Source of the DNA: Beijerinckiaceae bacterium
Lineage (GTDB): Bacteria > Pseudomonadota > Alphaproteobacteria > Rhizobiales > Beijerinckiaceae
Reading direction: 5' to 3'
Length of the DNA: 9,328 nt
Assembly (NCBI GenBank): GCA_947455285.1
Contig: CANGOK010000121.1
Span: 1-9,328, forward strand
Part shown: positions 7,544-9,328 of the stretch, piece after piece
Position numbering within the stretch: the stretch's first letter is position 1
Layout of the letters: the number at the start of each line of letters is the position of its first letter
Notes under the pieces: generated by a model
What the model saw: only the letters and a program-made list of their open reading frames with translations
Told to the model about the DNA's origin: nothing
Databases searched by the model: none
Program-made: the position numbers and the translations under genes

Positions 7544-8257
7544 ATGGCTTCAGATCAACAGACCATTCATGTCATCTGCGCAGGCGGATTCAGGGCCGCG
7601 ATGGAAGAGATTGCGCCACGCTTCACGCAGACGACAGGCGTCGCTGTTGATCTGAACTTTGGCGCTCCCGCGAAAACACGGGAACTGGTGTCAGCTGGCA
7701 CCGGTTTTGACGCGGCCGTCGTCACCCTTGGCAGCCTGAATGCGGAGGCTTCGGCCCAGCTTGACGAGGCCACGCGGTTCATCGTCGCCAAGAGCCCGGT
7801 TGGCATGGGTTTGCGCGCAGGGCTTGCGCGACAGGCCATTGATACGGTCGAAGGCTTTTCCGCGCTGATCCGCTCCCTGCCTACGGTCGGGCTGTCGGAC
7901 CCCAAAGCGGGCACCAACCTCGGCAATGACATTATCGCAGCGGCCACGCGGCTCGGCTTTGGCGATGATTTGAAATCGCGCGCCCATTTCATCGAAGGGC
8001 CGGGGTCTGTCGTCTCTGCGGCGGTGGCCAAGGGGCATCCTGACGCGGTGATCACGCTTGTCAGCGAGATCATCACGGTGGACGGCGTGACCTTCACGGG
8101 CCTTATTCCGGGGGCCATGGGGCTTGGCACCCCCTTTGTCGCGGCGGCGGGCAAGCAGGCGCAATCTCCGGCTCTGGCCCAGCAATTGCTGGCCTATCTG
8201 CGCGGCGACGTAGCGTTGTCGATCATGAAGGCCACCGGCCTCGTTGCAGGCGGCTGA
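7544..8257 (+). CDS. ModA-like (PBP type 2) substrate-binding-domain protein without signal peptide
   Basis: A 237-residue protein spanning the full two-lobed periplasmic-binding-protein fold of the ModA/molybdate type: IHVICAGGFRAAMEEIAPRF (8-27), a ligand loop at NFGAPAKTREL (38-48), FDAAVVTLGSLN (55-66), LSDPKAGTNLGNDII (117-131) and the C-terminal SEIITVDGVTFTGLIPG (174-190). The start ATG at 7544 has GAGGAA just upstream. The protein begins directly with the first strand of the fold and has no hydrophobic leader; the longer start at 7490 adds 18 polar residues and also gives none. It should therefore stay in the cytoplasm, where it cannot serve an ABC importer normally. No ModB/ModC is nearby. 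It may bind an organic ligand or oxyanion linked to the divergent molybdenum-hydroxylase operon. The fold is well supported; ligand and role are unknown. Confidence 0.85.
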   Translation: MASDQQTIHVICAGGFRAAMEEIAPRFTQTTGVAVDLNFGAPAKTRELVSAGTGFDAAVVTLGSLNAEASAQLDEATRFIVAKSPVGMGLRAGLARQAIDTVEGFSALIRSLPTVGLSDPKAGTNLGNDIIAAATRLGFGDDLKSRAHFIEGPGSVVSAAVAKGHPDAVITLVSEIITVDGVTFTGLIPGAMGLGTPFVAAAGKQAQSPALAQQLLAYLRGDVALSIMKATGLVAGG

Positions 8258-8287
8258 TCGCCAGCGCCGCAATCATATGTTGCGTCC

Positions 8288-8303
8288 CGGTCTGAGAAGA
8301 CCG
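8288..8303 (+). other. Short perfect hairpin with GAGA loop downstream of the ModA-like gene
   Basis: CGGTCT and AGACCG form a perfect 6-bp stem closed by a GAGA (GNRA-type) tetraloop, 30 bp after the ModA-like stop. No T-run follows, so it is not a classical intrinsic terminator. It could stabilise the 3' end of the transcript. Confidence 0.3.
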
Positions 8304-8351
8304 AACGAATGGGAGTAGCTAAGGCGCAGGCTTATATTGCCAAGGCAGTGT

Positions 8352-8402
8352 AAAAAACCGCTGCTTTTTCGACGAAATGATATCGTCGAGGCAGAAAAGC
8401 GG
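8352..8402 (-). terminator. Candidate intrinsic terminator on the minus strand
   Basis: Read on the minus strand, an outer CCGCT/AGCGG stem (8398-8402 with 8358-8362) and an inner perfect TCGACGA/TCGTCGA stem (8383-8389 with 8369-8375) close a 7-nt loop, separated by an asymmetric internal loop. Six T residues follow at once (8357-8352). The T-run fits only minus-strand transcription, yet no convincing minus-strand gene lies to the right of it in the window. On the plus strand the same structure is preceded by A residues and has no T-run. Confidence 0.4.
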
Positions 8403-8425
8403 CTGCGTGCAAGGCTCAAGTCTAC

Positions 8426-8444
8426 CTCCATTTCCGGAATGGAG
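8426..8444. repeat. Inverted repeat CTCCATT-N5-AATGGAG
   Basis: A perfect 7-bp inverted repeat with a 5-bp spacer, between the candidate terminator and the histidine kinase gene. It could be an operator for the kinase promoter or a hairpin in a transcript from either strand; in a plus-strand RNA it would lie in the kinase leader. The rest of 8258-8507 holds no open frame with a credible start and protein character. Confidence 0.3.
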
Positions 8445-8464
8445 TTCGTGAACGGTTGAGGTTT

Positions 8465-8510
8465 CATCAGCAGTTGGTTCGTCGTCGCACGAAGACTGGA
8501 TTTGCTGATG
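8465..8510 (+). promoter_or_regulatory. Leader hairpin covering the histidine kinase start codon
   Basis: CATCAGCA (8465-8472) is exactly complementary to TGCTGATG (8503-8510), which includes the ATG at 8508-8510. Inside the loop a second stem, TTCGT (8478-8482) with ACGAA (8489-8493), can form. The folded leader would hide the start codon, and no strong Shine-Dalgarno is visible in front of it. This may lower or condition translation. The complementarity is seen; control is inference. Confidence 0.35.
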
Positions 8511-9328
8511 CCGAAAAAAACTCATTCGCAACAGAGAGCGGAAGCCGAGATCAGGCTTCTGCAGGAGGGGCGCGGCCCATTCGTCCTTGCTTGCGAGATG
8601 TCGAAACTGCCCATCGTTTTCACCGATGCCAACTTCCCTGAGAACCGCATCGTCTACGCTAACGAGAGCATGCTCAATCTGCTGGGATATTCGGAGCAGG
8701 AACTGCTCGGAAAAAGCATTTATTCGCTAGTCGCGCCGGAAACGGATCCAGCTCTGCTAAACAAGATCCGGAATGCGCTGGCTGAGGGAACTCCCGTTGA
8801 TTCTGAAATCGATTGCATGCGCAAATCAGGAGGTCTCTTCCGAGCCTCTGTCTTCATCACGCCGGTTAGCGATACAGCCGGGCGGAAGGTGCAGTATTTT
8901 GGATCCTTCGTTGAGCATGAATACGAAGAAGCTCATTGGAAACTGGTCATTGACGAACTGAACCACCGCGTCAAAAACAGTCTGGCCATGGCTCAAGCGA
9001 TCGTCAATCAGGCTTTGGCGACAAAGGCTGATCGACGCACGGTCAAGAAAATCATCGAGTCCCGCCTATCGGCCTTCGCAAGGTCTCATGATCTTCTGGC
9101 GCAGGAAAACTGGATCAATGCTGGGCTCTTGGACATCGTCAGCAATACGCTTGAGCCCTTTAAACTAACGGAGGGAGGGAAAGATCGAATCGTCATCAAT
9201 GGCGAGAATCTTCGCTTCCCCGCCAAGGAGGCGCTGGCGCTTTACATGGTGTTCCACGAACTGGCGACAAATGCGCTGAAATATGGTGCGCTTCTGAGCA
9301 AGGATGGGTCAATTCACATTGATTGGCG
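8508..9328 (+). CDS. PAS (LOV-like)-HWE family sensor histidine kinase, 3' end missing
   Basis: The first 273 residues are present; the gene runs off the right edge. Residues about 30-138 form a PAS domain whose pattern follows LOV sensors: PENRIVYANESMLNLLGYS (44-62), ELLGKS, ETDPALLNKIRNALAEGTPVD (78-98) and VQYFGSF (128-134). The photoreactive LOV Cys (GRNCRFLQ in LOV proteins) is replaced: here the stretch reads GKSIYSLV with Ile71. The dimerisation/phosphoacceptor helix has LNHRVKNSLA with His153, followed by the HWE-type ATP-binding N box FHELATNALKYGAL (249-262). The WxE motif of the G1 box should lie beyond the edge. There are no membrane segments, so it is cytoplasmic. HWE kinases often feed the PhyR/EcfG general stress response; no partner regulator is visible. 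ATG 8508 is the first ATG of the open frame, with a weak ribosome site. Confidence 0.9.
   Translation, partial: MPKKTHSQQRAEAEIRLLQEGRGPFVLACEMSKLPIVFTDANFPENRIVYANESMLNLLGYSEQELLGKSIYSLVAPETDPALLNKIRNALAEGTPVDSEIDCMRKSGGLFRASVFITPVSDTAGRKVQYFGSFVEHEYEEAHWKLVIDELNHRVKNSLAMAQAIVNQALATKADRRTVKKIIESRLSAFARSHDLLAQENWINAGLLDIVSNTLEPFKLTEGGKDRIVINGENLRFPAKEALALYMVFHELATNALKYGALLSKDGSIHIDW

Noticed and set aside
7567..8272. Two minus-strand frames of about 190 codons antisense to the ModA-like gene
   Set aside because: The plus-strand frame shows a complete binding-protein fold; the antisense frames are biased composition without motifs.
8273..8467. A 64-codon minus-strand open frame in the 8258-8507 region
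   Set aside because: It crosses the hairpin and T-run, shows no family features and has no clear ribosome site; structure in the DNA explains the region better.
8508..9328. A functional blue-light LOV photoreceptor kinase
   Set aside because: The adduct-forming cysteine is absent (Ile71 in its place), so classical LOV photochemistry is not expected.

Overview
The window most resembles the chromosome of an alphaproteobacterium, probably Hyphomicrobiales. The evidence is its generally high GC, a run of overlapping catabolic genes, a Bug-type solute receptor and an HWE-family histidine kinase, a kinase family enriched in that class. No RNA gene, CRISPR array, insertion sequence or phage gene is visible.

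Layout. Positions 1-7365 hold seven tightly packed minus-strand genes, read right to left. They are the FAD (CoxM-like), [2Fe-2S] (CoxS-like) and molybdopterin (CoxL-like) subunits of a xanthine-oxidase-family molybdenum hydroxylase, then an alpha/beta hydrolase like 3-oxoadipate enol-lactonase, a UbiD-family decarboxylase, a CoxG-like SRPBCC protein and a Bug-family receptor cut off by the left edge. Junctions are overlaps of 8, 1, 4 and 4 bp and gaps of 26 and 38 bp, so this is almost certainly one operon. A divergent intergenic region (7366-7543) carries two clean inverted repeats. On the plus strand follows a ModA-like binding-protein fold with no export signal (7544-8257). Next come about 250 bases rich in inverted repeats but without a convincing gene (8258-8507), and then an HWE histidine kinase with an N-terminal LOV-like PAS domain (8508 to the right edge, incomplete).

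How the genes may work together (inference). The Bug receptor would capture an organic acid in the periplasm. The molybdenum hydroxylase would oxidise a ring carbon or aldehyde using water, with CoxG possibly linking it to the membrane quinone pool. The prenylated-FMN enzyme UbiD would remove (or add) a carboxyl group, and the hydrolase would open a lactone, ester or ring product. This fits catabolism of an aromatic or heteroaromatic carboxylic acid, but the substrate cannot be read from the sequence. The CoxL-like subunit lacks the CO-dehydrogenase active-site loop, so this is not a CO oxidation operon. No CoA ligase, UbiX, TctA/TctB, molybdenum-insertion chaperone or transcription factor lies inside the window.

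The most interesting points are the gene combination itself, the cytoplasmic ModA-like protein divergent from it, the LOV-like kinase sensor without its photoreactive cysteine, a hairpin that would bury the kinase start codon, and an orphan minus-strand terminator between two plus-strand genes.
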